Position numbers and translations under genes: made by a program. This document shows, piece by piece, positions 1 to 7,376 of a stretch of DNA of 21,635 nt. The first letter of the stretch is position 1. The number at the start of each line of letters is the position of its first letter. Source of the DNA: an uncultured Clostridia bacterium (GTDB lineage Bacteria > Bacillota > Clostridia > UBA1381); assembly GCA_910579415.1 (NCBI GenBank), contig CAJTUY010000032.1, forward strand, positions 1 through 21,635, given 5' to 3'. Below the pieces are notes generated by a model, which searched no databases, was not told the origin of the DNA, and was given only the letters and a program-made list of their open reading frames with translations.

Positions 1-78
1 AAGTCAATGGGCGGTGCTGATGTAATTAAGGAAATCAACGAGGCTTATAAGGCTGATGATACAGTAAAAGCTGAATAA
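1..78 (+). CDS. C-terminal end of an unidentified protein (partial)
   Basis: An open frame runs from the first base to a TAA at 76-78 and encodes the last 25 residues of a protein, ending in ...YKADDTVKAE. The tail is hydrophilic and looks helical (VIKEINEAYKADD), without a membrane segment. A rho-independent terminator follows 10 bases later, which supports a genuine gene end. There is too little sequence to name a family; I do not recognise it. Confidence 0.6.
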   Translation, partial: KSMGGADVIKEINEAYKADDTVKAE

Positions 79-87
79 TTATTTAAA

Positions 88-115
88 AGGGCGTTCGTAT
101 GGACGCTCTTTTTTT
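88..115 (+). terminator. Rho-independent terminator of the upstream gene
   Basis: AGGGCGT (88-94) pairs with ACGCTCT (103-109), with one G-U pair, around an 8-base loop, and is followed by a run of T. It lies just after the stop codon at 78 and separates that gene from the deacetylase promoter at 124. Confidence 0.85.
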
Positions 116-123
116 GTGTCAGC

Positions 124-152
124 TTGACATAATAAAGTCAATGTAGTAAAAT
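124..152 (+). promoter_or_regulatory. Sigma-A promoter of the deacetylase gene, with an inverted repeat
   Basis: TTGACA (124-129), a 17-base spacer and TAAAAT (147-152) form a near-consensus housekeeping promoter. The -35 box is also the left arm of an inverted repeat, TTGAC-N8-GTCAA (124-128 and 137-141), which could be a repressor site; that second role is inference. Confidence 0.8.
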
Positions 153-173
153 GATAACATGGAGGATAATGTG

Positions 174-947
174 ATGAAAAAGATAATTTCGGTACTTACC
201 ATGTTGATTATAATCATATCAGGCGCCGTTTCGGCAAGCGCAGCAGCAAATGTTGCGGCATTGATGTATCATAATGTTACGTCTGACGAATCACGCTGGG
301 GCGATTATACAATCTCGCCCGAACAGCTTGAATCTGATATTCAGTATTTTCAGAGCTGCGGATATATGACAATGACAGCGACAGAACTTGCAACTGCAAA
401 TATGTCGGATATAGACGGTAAAAAAATTTTGCTTTTAACTTTTGACGACGGTTATTCAAGCTTTTACAGTGAGGTATATCCGGTGTTAAAGCGTAATAAC
501 GCGAAGGGAACAATGTATCTTATCGGTTCATACATAAACAGATATGGTTATCTGACAGAGGAGGAAACATATGAAATGGCTCACAGCGGTTTAATTGAAA
601 TCGGTAATCATACAAATTCAATTCATCATACTCCTGTTGAGCTTTTGCACGGTATTTATAACAGTTCGGATTCGTTCTATGAAGTAATTGAAGATATAAA
701 ACGTAACGGGGAACGTCTTAAGGAAATCACAGGTCTGGAAATTACGAGTATGTCATGGCCTTATGGCTATTATACAGTTCCGTTGGATACAGAAGTAAAA
801 AACCAACTTGGATATAAGATTTCTTTCAGTACCGAATATGATGTAAATTATTTCAGCGGTAATACATCAGCGCCGCTAAAGCGTATGAACAGAGAATGTT
901 CTGCGTCTACACAGTGGGTGTTTGACAGAGCGAACAGCAGATTTTAA
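174..947 (+). CDS. Secreted polysaccharide deacetylase (CE4/NodB-like)
   Basis: The product is a 257-residue exported deacetylase expected to remove N- or O-acetyl groups from wall or extracellular polysaccharide. The start is ATG at 174 because GGAGG (161-165) sits 8 bases upstream; the in-frame ATG at 159 overlaps that ribosome site. An N-terminal signal peptide (MKKIISVLT... ending ...VSASAA) is followed by the CE4 motifs: the catalytic and metal aspartates in TFDDGY, a metal-histidine motif NHTNSIHH, and a WPYG motif near the C-terminus. The histidine pair is spaced H-x4-H, as in PgaB/IcaB-like members, instead of the H-x3-H of chitin deacetylases. It has its own promoter and terminator, so it is monocistronic. 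The exact substrate cannot be told; poly-N-acetylglucosamine, peptidoglycan and xylan are all possible. Confidence 0.85.
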   Translation: MKKIISVLTMLIIIISGAVSASAAANVAALMYHNVTSDESRWGDYTISPEQLESDIQYFQSCGYMTMTATELATANMSDIDGKKILLLTFDDGYSSFYSEVYPVLKRNNAKGTMYLIGSYINRYGYLTEEETYEMAHSGLIEIGNHTNSIHHTPVELLHGIYNSSDSFYEVIEDIKRNGERLKEITGLEITSMSWPYGYYTVPLDTEVKNQLGYKISFSTEYDVNYFSGNTSAPLKRMNRECSASTQWVFDRANSRF

Positions 948-972
948 GCGGCACAATTGTGCCGCTGTTTTT
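947..972 (+). terminator. Terminator of the deacetylase gene
   Basis: A perfect palindrome (AGCGGCACAATTGTGCCGCT, 947-966) is followed by GTTTTT. It begins on the last base of the stop codon and abuts the stop of the convergent radical SAM gene at 971. The tract on the other strand is TAAAAT, so it works mainly rightward. Confidence 0.85.
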
Positions 973-1855
973 ATAGATGAGGCAGGTTATCACGATAGAA
1001 TTTCATCTCATCTTCACTGAATGTATTAAGAATTTTATTAAGCTCATTTATAAGCATATTTTTCTCAGACGGAAGACTTCCCTGAATATTAACAATATTT
1101 GATGCACCCAGCGCGGCAAAATGTGTTTTAATCGTAAGAAACTCTATAAGCGTTTTAAGCTCGGTTATTTTTTCGGTTTCGCTTTCTTCCTGCCAGTTGC
1201 CTGCTTCAATTTCTTTATTCAATTCCGAATTTGGATATATAGTCAGCATGGAACAGCCGATAATTTTAGGGTTCAGTATATTAAATATTTTTGCAGATAA
1301 TTTTGCCCCTGTCTGACCGTTGCCTTTTCCTGAAATTCCGGCAAGATAGAAAATGTTATATTCGATGCCGATATCATCGAGCCGTTTAAGCTGTTTCACA
1401 ATATCATGTGAGGCATACCCTTTATTCATAAATTTCAGCGCTGTGTCATCGCCTGTTTCAACACCGATGGTAATCCTGTTGTATCCGCATACCCTAAGCT
1501 GTTTAAGTTCCCTATCGGATTTTGCGGTAATGTCGGTAACGCGCGCGAAACAGCCTATACTGTCAAGGCGCTGAAAGTATTGCTTTGACAGAGCTGAAAT
1601 ACAGGCAAGCTTTTCCGTGCTTAATGCAAACGGGTTTGCTCCCACAAGAAAAATTCTGCGTGCCTGCGGCATATGGCAGCTTGCCTCTTTTAAATCCTCT
1701 TCAACTTCGCTTACAGGTGACATCCTGAATTTAAAAGGTAAATCGTCATAGAGCGTACAAAATTTGCATTTGTGATGTGTACATCCCATTGTTACTTGTA
1801 TCAGTACCGACCATGCTTCATATGGCGGACGCCAAACAGTTCCTGAAAAGTGCAT
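971..1855 (-). CDS. Radical SAM protein of unknown substrate
   Basis: A 294-residue radical SAM enzyme, which would bind a [4Fe-4S] cluster and cleave S-adenosylmethionine to start radical chemistry. The cluster cysteines are C25, C30 and C33 in GCTHHKCKFCTLY; the C-x4-C-x2-C spacing differs from the textbook C-x3-C-x2-C, but I recall it from a group of short clostridial radical SAM proteins. Later segments fit the TIM-barrel core: a VGANPFAL strand and TIGVETGDDTALKFMNKG, typical of the barrel in B12-independent members. There is no B12-binding or SPASM extension. AAGGAGAT precedes the ATG. It is divergent from the HxlR gene with a shared 141-base intergenic region, so that regulator may control it. 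The reaction is unknown. Confidence 0.75.
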   Translation of the reverse strand: MHFSGTVWRPPYEAWSVLIQVTMGCTHHKCKFCTLYDDLPFKFRMSPVSEVEEDLKEASCHMPQARRIFLVGANPFALSTEKLACISALSKQYFQRLDSIGCFARVTDITAKSDRELKQLRVCGYNRITIGVETGDDTALKFMNKGYASHDIVKQLKRLDDIGIEYNIFYLAGISGKGNGQTGAKLSAKIFNILNPKIIGCSMLTIYPNSELNKEIEAGNWQEESETEKITELKTLIEFLTIKTHFAALGASNIVNIQGSLPSEKNMLINELNKILNTFSEDEMKFYRDNLPHL

Positions 1856-1877
1856 AGTATCATCTCCTTCGGTTTAA

Positions 1878-1906
1878 AGTTTAGCACTGGAAAGATATTA
1901 AATCAA
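1878..1906 (-). promoter_or_regulatory. Promoter of the radical SAM gene
   Basis: Read on the minus strand: TTGATT (1906-1901), a 17-base spacer and TAAACT (1883-1878). It sits about 22 bases upstream of the start codon at 1855. Confidence 0.6.
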
Positions 1907-1924
1907 GTACGGTTTTTATTAGTA

Positions 1925-1948
1925 CATAGTGCGAAAAATAATACTATG
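1925..1948. promoter_or_regulatory. Inverted repeat between divergent genes, candidate HxlR operator
   Basis: CATAGT (1925-1930) and ACTATG (1943-1948) form an inverted repeat with a 12-base spacer, centred between the radical SAM and HxlR promoters. HxlR-family repressors bind short dyads of this kind. Assignment to this regulator is inference from position. Confidence 0.4.
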
Positions 1949-1975
1949 GATTTTTATTGTATATTGTGTTAAAAT
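1947..1975 (+). promoter_or_regulatory. Possible promoter of the hxlR-ASKHA gene pair
   Basis: TGGATT (1947-1952), a 17-base spacer and TAAAAT (1970-1975). The -10 box is good and the -35 box poor; the -35 box overlaps the right arm of the inverted repeat by two bases, as expected for a repressed promoter. Confidence 0.4.
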
Positions 1976-1996
1976 ATTCTTAACGGTGGTGAAGAC

Positions 1997-2320
1997 ATGT
2001 CAAAATATGATGATTTGAAGCAGTGTATGCCTATGGCGGAATTTCAGCGTACACTGAGCGGTAAATGGAAAATTCTTATATTGTGGTATATTTATGTATA
2101 TAAGGTAAGGCGGTTCGGCGAACTCAGGCGGCAATTGGGTGACATCACACAGTCAACTCTTACAAAGCAGCTCAGAGAACTTGAAAATGACGGTTTTATA
2201 AAAAGGACTGTTTATCCGCAGATACCTCCGAAGGTGGAATATACGCTTACAGAATTGGGGCATACCTTTGCGCCGCTTATGGACGATATGCGAAAATGGA
2301 GCGAACAAAATTTACTTTAA
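1997..2320 (+). CDS. HxlR-family winged-helix transcriptional regulator
   Basis: A 107-residue HxlR-type regulator. It shows the family order: N-terminal cysteine (C10) in CMPMAEFQRTLSGKWKI, the winged-helix core RRFGELRRQLGDITQSTLT with LRELENDGFIKR, then the wing and hallmark PPKVEYTLTELG. HxlR proteins bind dyads as dimers, and several members sense electrophiles or oxidants through the conserved N-terminal cysteine; whether this one does is inferred. It is divergent from the radical SAM gene and lies 47 bases upstream of the corrinoid-activation gene in the same direction, so it probably regulates one or both and itself. GGTGGTG (1984-1990) is a weak ribosome site. Confidence 0.9.
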   Translation: MSKYDDLKQCMPMAEFQRTLSGKWKILILWYIYVYKVRRFGELRRQLGDITQSTLTKQLRELENDGFIKRTVYPQIPPKVEYTLTELGHTFAPLMDDMRKWSEQNLL

Positions 2321-2367
2321 ATTCCGAAATCGGTTAAGCGGTACAGAAATGTTTGAGGGTAATAGCT

Positions 2368-4173
2368 ATGAATAGAATAGAAATAAAAAATTTTAATACA
2401 GAACTTAATAAAAAAGCGGTTTTACAACGTATTGGGTGCGGAAGTAAAAGTAGTATTTATGATACGGTTTCTTTGTATTTTGATGAGATTGAATATGATT
2501 TTGAAACGCTTGTTATGCCGTATGCAGCTGTTTGTATTGAGAATATGCGCGCGTATTGTCTGCTTACTCTCGGAAGCAGCGTAAGTGATTATACCCGTTC
2601 GCTGTTTGACAGAGGAGAAGGCATGCGCGGACTGCTTGCGGATGCTATGGCGGACGAGTATCTGTTTGCATTGGACGCAGAGTTATCGGAGCATATTAAG
2701 CTTTTATGTGCAAAGAACGGTTGGGGCGTGAAGGAAAGACTGTCCGCTCCTGAGGATTTTCCGTTGTCGGAACAGAAAATCATTGCAGAAAAAACAGGTA
2801 TAGACGATGTCGGAGTGACAGAAGCCTTCATGCTTGAGCCGGTAAAAAGTATGGGATATATACTTGAATTTACTGACGATAAAAATATATTTAATGCTCA
2901 GCATGACTGCTCAAAATGTTCTAATTTTAACTGTCCGAGAAGAAGTACAATATCAGAGGGTAAATTTGAAATACTGTCCGGATATGAATACAAACCTTTT
3001 CTTTCAGACGGTGACAGCGCTGTTTGTATTGATATAGGTACAACTACGGTGGTATTTGAACTGATTACAGACAAGGGGACACTAAAAACTTATAAGACGA
3101 TAAACCCGCAGAGACGTTTCGGACTTGATGTTCTGTCACGTATTGAAGCGTCAAATCGCGGACGCGGCGATGAGCTTGCCTCGCTTATACGCTATACACT
3201 TGTAAACGGTTATAATGAGGTGACAAATGGTTTTGGGGACACTAAAAAAATAGTGATAGCAGGGAATACGGTTATGGTGCATTTGCTTATGAACCGTTCG
3301 TGTAAGGGGCTTGGAGAGTACCCGTTCAAATCGAATTGCTTGGGGACAGTAAAAACCACCTTTGATAAGCTTTGTGACAGTAACACTGCTCCTGTTGAAA
3401 CAATAGTTTTCGGCGGTATATCACCTTTTGTAGGCGGTGATATTGTAAGCGGTCTGTATATGTGTGATTTTGATAAGTCCGATAAGGTAAATATATTTCT
3501 TGATATTGGAACAAACGGCGAAATGGCAATAGGAAATGCTGAAAGTATAATGGTAACCTCAACTGCGGCAGGTCCTGCGTTTGAGGGAGGACGTATTTCA
3601 TGCGGTATCGGAAGTGTTGACGGAGCTATATGCGGTGTGAATTTGAAATCGGGGACACTAAAAACAATTGGCAATAAGCCGCCTGCTGGATTGTGCGGAA
3701 CAGGCATTGCCGAGCTTCTTGCCGAATTGCTTGATATAGGTATTGTAGATAATACGGGTCTTTTATCTGACGATTATTTTATATCGGGTTATAAGCTTTC
3801 GGAGGATATTGTATTTACACAGGAGGATATACGTCAGGTGCAAATGGCGAAATCCGCCGTCAGGGTTGGAATAGAAACACTTGCGCGAATATATGGTGTG
3901 CCGCTTAATAATGTTGATACATTTTATCTTGCAGGCGGATTTGCGTACGGTCTGTCGGTAGAAAAAGCTTGCAAAATAGGTCTTTTGCCGCAGGAGGTAC
4001 TCGGAAAAACAAAAATTCTGGGTAACAGTTCGCTTGGCGGCTGCTCAAAATATTGTTCGCAGTCCGACGGTGACGGCAGGATTGAACATATAAAATCAAT
4101 TTCAAGTGAATTTTCATTGGGAGAAACCGATGGTTTTGAGGAAGAATATATTAAAAACATGAATTTTAGTTAA
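2368..4173 (+). CDS. MetH-activation-like / ASKHA fusion (corrinoid reactivator, RACo/RamA-like)
   Basis: This 601-residue protein has two recognisable parts. Residues about 1-175 resemble the AdoMet-binding activation domain of cobalamin-dependent methionine synthase: an R...P...FPLSEQK segment, then VTEAFMLEPVKSMGYI, matching the LTES...P..S pattern of that domain. A Cys motif, C181-x2-C-x4-C189, joins it to an ASKHA ATPase domain of the DUF4445/RACo/RamA type, with IDIGTTTVV (about 220), GNTVMVHLL, LDIGTNGEMAIG (about 380), TAAGPAFEGGRISCG, GLCGTGIAELLAELL and FYLAGGFAYGLS. ASKHA relatives use ATP to drive reduction of Co(II) corrinoids. The usual N-terminal [2Fe-2S] domain is absent. The start is ATG 2368 with GAGGG at 2355-2359; the in-frame TTG at 2353 is discounted. 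Four GGGGACACTAAA-type repeats lie within the gene. Confidence 0.8.
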   Translation: MNRIEIKNFNTELNKKAVLQRIGCGSKSSIYDTVSLYFDEIEYDFETLVMPYAAVCIENMRAYCLLTLGSSVSDYTRSLFDRGEGMRGLLADAMADEYLFALDAELSEHIKLLCAKNGWGVKERLSAPEDFPLSEQKIIAEKTGIDDVGVTEAFMLEPVKSMGYILEFTDDKNIFNAQHDCSKCSNFNCPRRSTISEGKFEILSGYEYKPFLSDGDSAVCIDIGTTTVVFELITDKGTLKTYKTINPQRRFGLDVLSRIEASNRGRGDELASLIRYTLVNGYNEVTNGFGDTKKIVIAGNTVMVHLLMNRSCKGLGEYPFKSNCLGTVKTTFDKLCDSNTAPVETIVFGGISPFVGGDIVSGLYMCDFDKSDKVNIFLDIGTNGEMAIGNAESIMVTSTAAGPAFEGGRISCGIGSVDGAICGVNLKSGTLKTIGNKPPAGLCGTGIAELLAELLDIGIVDNTGLLSDDYFISGYKLSEDIVFTQEDIRQVQMAKSAVRVGIETLARIYGVPLNNVDTFYLAGGFAYGLSVEKACKIGLLPQEVLGKTKILGNSSLGGCSKYCSQSDGDGRIEHIKSISSEFSLGETDGFEEEYIKNMNFS

Positions 4174-4197
4174 AAAATAAGAAAAAATATTAAAAAA

Positions 4198-4222
4198 AGT
4201 GAAAAAACTCTGTTTTTTTACT
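4198..4222 (+). terminator. A/U-rich hairpin, possible weak terminator
   Basis: AGTGAAAAAAC (4198-4208) pairs over 11 positions with GTTTTTTTACT (4212-4222) around a 3-base loop, 25 bases after the preceding stop codon. The stem is almost all A-U, so its strength is doubtful, and it overlaps the presumed -35 region of the zapA promoter. Confidence 0.4.
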
Positions 4223-4239
4223 GACTTTTATTGTATAAT
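4211..4239 (+). promoter_or_regulatory. Probable promoter of the zapA-maf-mre-min cluster
   Basis: A perfect -10 box TATAAT (4234-4239) lies 36 bases upstream of the zapA start. The -35 position holds only TGTTTT (4211-4216) at 17-base spacing, so this promoter rests on its -10 element. It is the only candidate in front of the long division and shape cluster. Confidence 0.5.
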
Positions 4240-4275
4240 TAAAGTAATAGGAAATTTGGAAAGGAATGGATGGAT

Positions 4276-4686
4276 ATGGCAGTAAACAGAGTTACATTAA
4301 CAATAAATTCAAGGCAATATACGGTTGTCGCTGAGGAAAGCAAGGAATATATTGAAAAACTGTGCAATCATATAAATGAAAAAGTTGCGGAGGTCAGAAA
4401 AGGCGGACAGAATGTTTTGGGGGAACGTCCTGTTGTGCTTGCTGCGCTTAATATCTGCGATGAATATTTCAAAACTCTTGAAGTTTCAAAAAAACAGGAG
4501 GAGGAACTGGAAACATGCAGACTTCAGCTGTCACGTTTTCAGCCTGCACCGCGTCAGATGACAATAGACAGCGGTACGCGCAGTGAGATTGACAAGGCAA
4601 ATAAACGTATTGAATTTCTAGAAGGACATATAAAGGAGCTTGAAAATAAGCTTCGCGGACAGCAGGACCGCAGTAGGAAATCATAA
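4276..4686 (+). CDS. zapA: Cell division protein ZapA
   Basis: A 136-residue ZapA, the small cytoplasmic protein that bundles FtsZ protofilaments at the division ring. The N-terminal globular part (VNRVTLTINSRQYTVVAEE, then YIEKLCNHINEKV) and the VVLAALNICDEYF segment match the family. A long charged coiled coil follows (about 75-135), ending in a basic tail. The start is taken at ATG 4276, 10 bases after AAGGA (4261-4265); ATG 4270 (two residues longer) is too close to that site but not excluded. The stop TAA shares one base with the ATG of the next gene, implying translational coupling. It heads a same-strand run of division and cell-shape genes. Confidence 0.9.
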   Translation: MAVNRVTLTINSRQYTVVAEESKEYIEKLCNHINEKVAEVRKGGQNVLGERPVVLAALNICDEYFKTLEVSKKQEEELETCRLQLSRFQPAPRQMTIDSGTRSEIDKANKRIEFLEGHIKELENKLRGQQDRSRKS

Positions 4687-6758
4687 TGAGTATGGAGCTT
4701 TTAGCGCCTGCCGGAAACTCTGCCGCTTTGCGGGCCGCAGTACAGTCGGGCGCTGACGCGGTTTATTTAGGAGCGGATACCTTCGGCGCAAGACAAAGCG
4801 CGGAAAATTTTACGCTTGACGAGCTTCCGCAATGGGTTGATTACTGTCATTTGTACGGTGTTGATGTTCATGTAACCGTTAACACGCTGATAAAAAATAA
4901 TGAGCTTTCAAAACTTTCTGAATATGTAAAACATCTTAACAATGCGCATGTGGACGCGCTTATAGTACAGGATTTGGGCGCGGCGGAGATTATTAAAAAT
5001 ACCATTCCCGATATGACTCTTCATGCAAGCACGCAAATGACGGTCACAAGTCTTGAAGGAGTAAAGTATCTCGAAAATATGGGCTTTTCGCGAGTGGTTC
5101 TTGCGCGTGAGCTTAGTAAGGATGAAATTGAATACATTTGTAAAAATGCTAAGGCAGAAATTGAAGTGTTTGTACACGGCGCAATTTGTATGTGTTATTC
5201 GGGTCAGTGCCTTATGTCAAGTATTCTGGGCGGACGAAGCGGAAACAGAGGACGATGCGCTCAGCCGTGCCGCCTGCCGTATGAGCTTATAGAGGCAGGA
5301 CAGTGTGCAGGTCAGGGACATATATTAAGCCCAAAAGATATGTCGCTTATAAACGAATTGGGGACACTAAATAAAATAGGCGTTAAATCTCTTAAAATAG
5401 AGGGACGGCTGAAACGGGCAGAATATGTTTCGGCGGTAGTCGGTATTTACAGAAAGTATCTTGATAAGCCGGGAGATGTCACAGTAAAGGATATGCAGGA
5501 GCTTAAGGACGCTTTTTCGCGTACGGGTTTTACCGACGGATACTTTAAAGGACATCTCGGCAAAGCTATGATGAGTTATAAAATGCCGGGAAACAGTTCA
5601 GATAATAAATTTACTTCTGATGCTGTTCTACGGGCATCGGAAAATGCAAACATAAGGAAAATCCCTGTCAACATCATGGGAACGCTAAAATCAGATGCAC
5701 CGTTTGAGGTTGTTATATATGATAATGACGGTAACTGCATAACTTCGGTGGGGACACTAAATGCGGAGGCTGCAGTCAATAAGCCGATTGATGAAACAAG
5801 GCTTCGGGAACAGCTTTTGAAGCTTGGCTCAACCCCGTTTGAGGCAGTAGGCGCAGAGGTTTATACAGACAGAGGTATAACAATTCCCGTTAAGGAGATA
5901 AATGCGGTAAGACGTACGGCAGTTGAAAAACTGATAAAAAAACGTATTGAACGCCGCACGGGAAGAATTTGCGGCAGTGAAATTCTGACGGCACATGAGC
6001 GCAGAAAAAACGATATTATGCTGACTGCTGAGGTTAACAGTGAAGAACAGCTTGAAGCGGCGCTTCATGGAGGCATAAAGTGCATATATGCACCTTCGCG
6101 GATACTGAACAAAAGTCTTGTCAGTATGGCAAAGAGCATGAAAACCGAGCTTATAGAAAAAGCCTCAGATATTTTTTCGGGACAGGATATTACATCTGAT
6201 GCGGCGCTGGTTTCATCTCCTGCGGCTGTATATAAGTATTCCGATAAGCGTTTGTATGGTGATTTTCGGTTAAATGTGTTTAATTCGCGTACAGCGGAGC
6301 ATTTTTCAAAATTACAGGGCATTACGCTGTCACCCGAACTTAATCTGCATGAAATACGCGATATTTTAAAGTATACGGCAGTTTCCGCCGAGATTATAGG
6401 CTATGGGCATCTGCCGCTGATGATAATGAGGAATTGTCCTGTCAGGGCAATGGGAAAATGTCAGAAGGGAAAACAGATTTATACGCTGCGTGACAGGAAA
6501 AACGAGGAGTTTCCGATTATGTGTTCCGATGGCTGCCGCGCGGTGCTTTTAAATTCAAAGCCGCTGTTTACGGCTGATAAAATTACTGATTTAACAGATT
6601 TAAAAATAAACAGTATCAGATTGATATTTACTGTTGAAAAATTTTCACAATGTGGTAAAATAATAGATGTATATAAACGCGCGCTGAATGGTGAAAAAAT
6701 TGAGCCTATGCGTGAAAATACATTTACGCGGGGACATCTTTACAGGGGTGTTCTCTGA
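4686..6758 (+). CDS. U32 peptidase-family protein (long form)
   Basis: A 690-residue U32 family protein. Residues 4-14 (LLAPAGN and following) begin the barrel. The U32 signature lies near residues 160-200: EVFVHGAICMCYSGQCLMSS, then GNRGRCAQPC, whose four cysteines fit the iron-sulphur ligands reported for U32 proteins. The middle part matches the collagenase-like domain (GYFKGHLGK; AAVNKPIDETRLREQLLKLG). The C-terminus has a further Cys-rich patch (CPVRAMGKCQKG, MCSDGCR). Characterised relatives such as RlhA and TrhP hydroxylate rRNA or tRNA, so RNA modification is at least as likely as proteolysis. It overlaps zapA by one base, a pairing I recall from clostridia. It contains two exact GGGGACACTAAA copies and one decayed copy. 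Confidence 0.85.
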   Translation: MSMELLAPAGNSAALRAAVQSGADAVYLGADTFGARQSAENFTLDELPQWVDYCHLYGVDVHVTVNTLIKNNELSKLSEYVKHLNNAHVDALIVQDLGAAEIIKNTIPDMTLHASTQMTVTSLEGVKYLENMGFSRVVLARELSKDEIEYICKNAKAEIEVFVHGAICMCYSGQCLMSSILGGRSGNRGRCAQPCRLPYELIEAGQCAGQGHILSPKDMSLINELGTLNKIGVKSLKIEGRLKRAEYVSAVVGIYRKYLDKPGDVTVKDMQELKDAFSRTGFTDGYFKGHLGKAMMSYKMPGNSSDNKFTSDAVLRASENANIRKIPVNIMGTLKSDAPFEVVIYDNDGNCITSVGTLNAEAAVNKPIDETRLREQLLKLGSTPFEAVGAEVYTDRGITIPVKEINAVRRTAVEKLIKKRIERRTGRICGSEILTAHERRKNDIMLTAEVNSEEQLEAALHGGIKCIYAPSRILNKSLVSMAKSMKTELIEKASDIFSGQDITSDAALVSSPAAVYKYSDKRLYGDFRLNVFNSRTAEHFSKLQGITLSPELNLHEIRDILKYTAVSAEIIGYGHLPLMIMRNCPVRAMGKCQKGKQIYTLRDRKNEEFPIMCSDGCRAVLLNSKPLFTADKITDLTDLKINSIRLIFTVEKFSQCGKIIDVYKRALNGEKIEPMRENTFTRGHLYRGVL

Positions 6759-6772
6759 CAGAAAGGAACAAA

Positions 6773-7372
6773 ATGAAAAAATTTATACTTGCTTCAGCAT
6801 CACCGCGCCGAAAAGAGATTTTAGAGGCGGCAGGGCTGGATTTTGACATACTCGTTTCGGAAGCTGACGAAGAAAGCGTGCCTCGCGACATACCGCCCAA
6901 GCTTTATGTACAGGAGCTTGCGCTTCTTAAAGCGGCGGCGGCCGCAAAGACAGTTTTGAAAAGCAAGCAGTCGTTTATTATTTCGGCTGATACGATAGTA
7001 ACTCTTGACGGCGAAATACTCGGTAAACCGTATGACGAGGACAATGCGAAAGAAATGCTTCGTATGCTGTCGGCGCGTACCCATGAGGTGTATACAGGAT
7101 ACTGCGTCATGCGCATTGCGGACGGTAAGACGGTCTGTAACAGCGTATGCACACAGGTAAAATTTAAAGAACTGACAGACGATACGATTGATGCCTATAT
7201 ATCCACAGACGAGCCTATGGATAAGGCAGGCGCATACGGAATACAGGGCAGGGGTTCGGTGCTGGCAGACAGTATTTCGGGCGATTACTTTAATGTGGTC
7301 GGATTGCCTGTGAGCGCGCTTTCCGATACGCTGAAAAATGAATTTGAGATAGATATACTTAAAGGAGAATAA
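6773..7372 (+). CDS. maf: Maf-family nucleoside triphosphate pyrophosphatase
   Basis: A 199-residue Maf protein, a cytoplasmic house-cleaning enzyme that hydrolyses non-canonical or excess nucleoside triphosphates to monophosphates; overexpression of relatives blocks septation. The N-terminal SASPRRKEIL (8-17) is the phosphate-binding signature. The SADTIV motif carries the catalytic aspartate at about residue 73, followed by LGKP and the THEVYTGYCV strand. The late DKAGAYGIQGRGS loop is also typical. Length equals the family norm. AAAGGAA precedes the ATG. It lies 14 bases after the U32 gene and 4 bases before mreB, the common maf-mre arrangement; radC, often between them, is absent. Confidence 0.93.
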   Translation: MKKFILASASPRRKEILEAAGLDFDILVSEADEESVPRDIPPKLYVQELALLKAAAAAKTVLKSKQSFIISADTIVTLDGEILGKPYDEDNAKEMLRMLSARTHEVYTGYCVMRIADGKTVCNSVCTQVKFKELTDDTIDAYISTDEPMDKAGAYGIQGRGSVLADSISGDYFNVVGLPVSALSDTLKNEFEIDILKGE

Positions 7373-7376
7373 GAAA

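Larger units (their letters stand above)
3075..5761 (+). repeat. Dispersed 12-base repeat GGGGACACTAAA (six copies plus one decayed)
   Basis: Exact copies start at 3075, 3235, 3651, 5360 and 5750. A one-mismatch copy (GGGGACAGTAAA) starts at 3342 and a two-mismatch copy (GGGAACGCTAAA) at 5678. All are on the plus strand and inside two unrelated coding regions. Flanks extend the consensus weakly to TTGGGGACACTAAAA. Six of the seven are read as GTL[KN] or GTVK, but the copy at 3235 is read in another phase as GDTK. No reverse-complement copy was seen. Confidence 0.85.

Noticed and set aside
2353..2367. Upstream TTG start for the ASKHA fusion protein
   Set aside because: The ribosome site GAGGG at 2355-2359 overlaps it and is correctly spaced for ATG 2368.
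6730..6741. GGGGACATCTTT, and GGGGACAACG at 16721, as further copies of the 12-base repeat
   Set aside because: They share only the first seven or eight bases; a few 7-mers are expected by chance in this length.
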